Shown here piece by piece: positions 63,986 through 64,000 of a stretch of 64,000 nt of DNA (position 1 is its first letter; each line of letters opens with the position of its first letter). The stretch is from assembly GCF_040054535.1 (NCBI RefSeq), contig NC_090785.1, forward strand, positions 8,498,501 to 8,562,500, written 5' to 3'. This stretch comes from Antennarius striatus. Taxonomy: Eukaryota; Chordata; Actinopteri; Lophiiformes; Antennariidae. A program made the translations under genes and the position numbers. The notes below the pieces were generated by a model, which was given only the letters and a program-made list of their open reading frames with translations, searched no databases and had not been told where the DNA came from.

Positions 63986-64000
63986 TGTTTTTCATTAAAG

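Overview
The window is nuclear DNA from a bony fish, most likely a percomorph teleost. The evidence is multi-exon genes with GT-AG introns, vertebrate gene families, long CA/TG and GA microsatellites, and tRNA-headed SINE and L2-like LINE remnants. I found no bacterial-style operons, CRISPR arrays or rRNA genes. The exon models below were built by hand from splice sites, phase continuity and family resemblance. All four complete models keep an open frame through every junction.

Layout from left to right. (1) 1.1-21 kb, plus strand: a compact CENP-F-like gene (16 coding exons, 1633 aa) with a CpG-rich non-coding first exon and an intron in the 3' UTR. (2) 26-30 kb, plus strand: a two-pore potassium channel of the TRAAK type (kcnk4; 6 coding exons, 625 aa) with a long cytoplasmic tail. 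(3) 37.2-42.6 kb, minus strand: a TGF-beta proprotein (7 exons, 422 aa) that resembles TGF-beta2 but looks like a separate isoform. (4) 46.0-48.5 kb, minus strand: trmt112 (4 exons, 123 aa), the shared activator subunit of several methyltransferases. (5) 51.0-61.9 kb, minus strand: the last 23 exons (about 1055 aa) of atg2a, the autophagy lipid-transfer protein. Its 5' half lies beyond the right edge.

The spaces between genes hold microsatellites, SINE pieces, LINE tails, a decayed hAT-like transposase inside an atg2a intron, and a fold-back DNA element sitting inside a decayed LINE at the right edge.

The genes do not form one pathway. The interest is in their order. KCNK4, TRMT112 and ATG2A lie together on human 11q13, whereas CENPF and TGFB2 lie near KCNK2 on human 1q41. 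The two regions are related by the early vertebrate genome duplications. The window therefore looks like the fish 11q13-type paralogon that still carries a CENP-F copy and a TGF-beta copy absent from the human counterpart. This is inference from recalled gene order and needs a tree.
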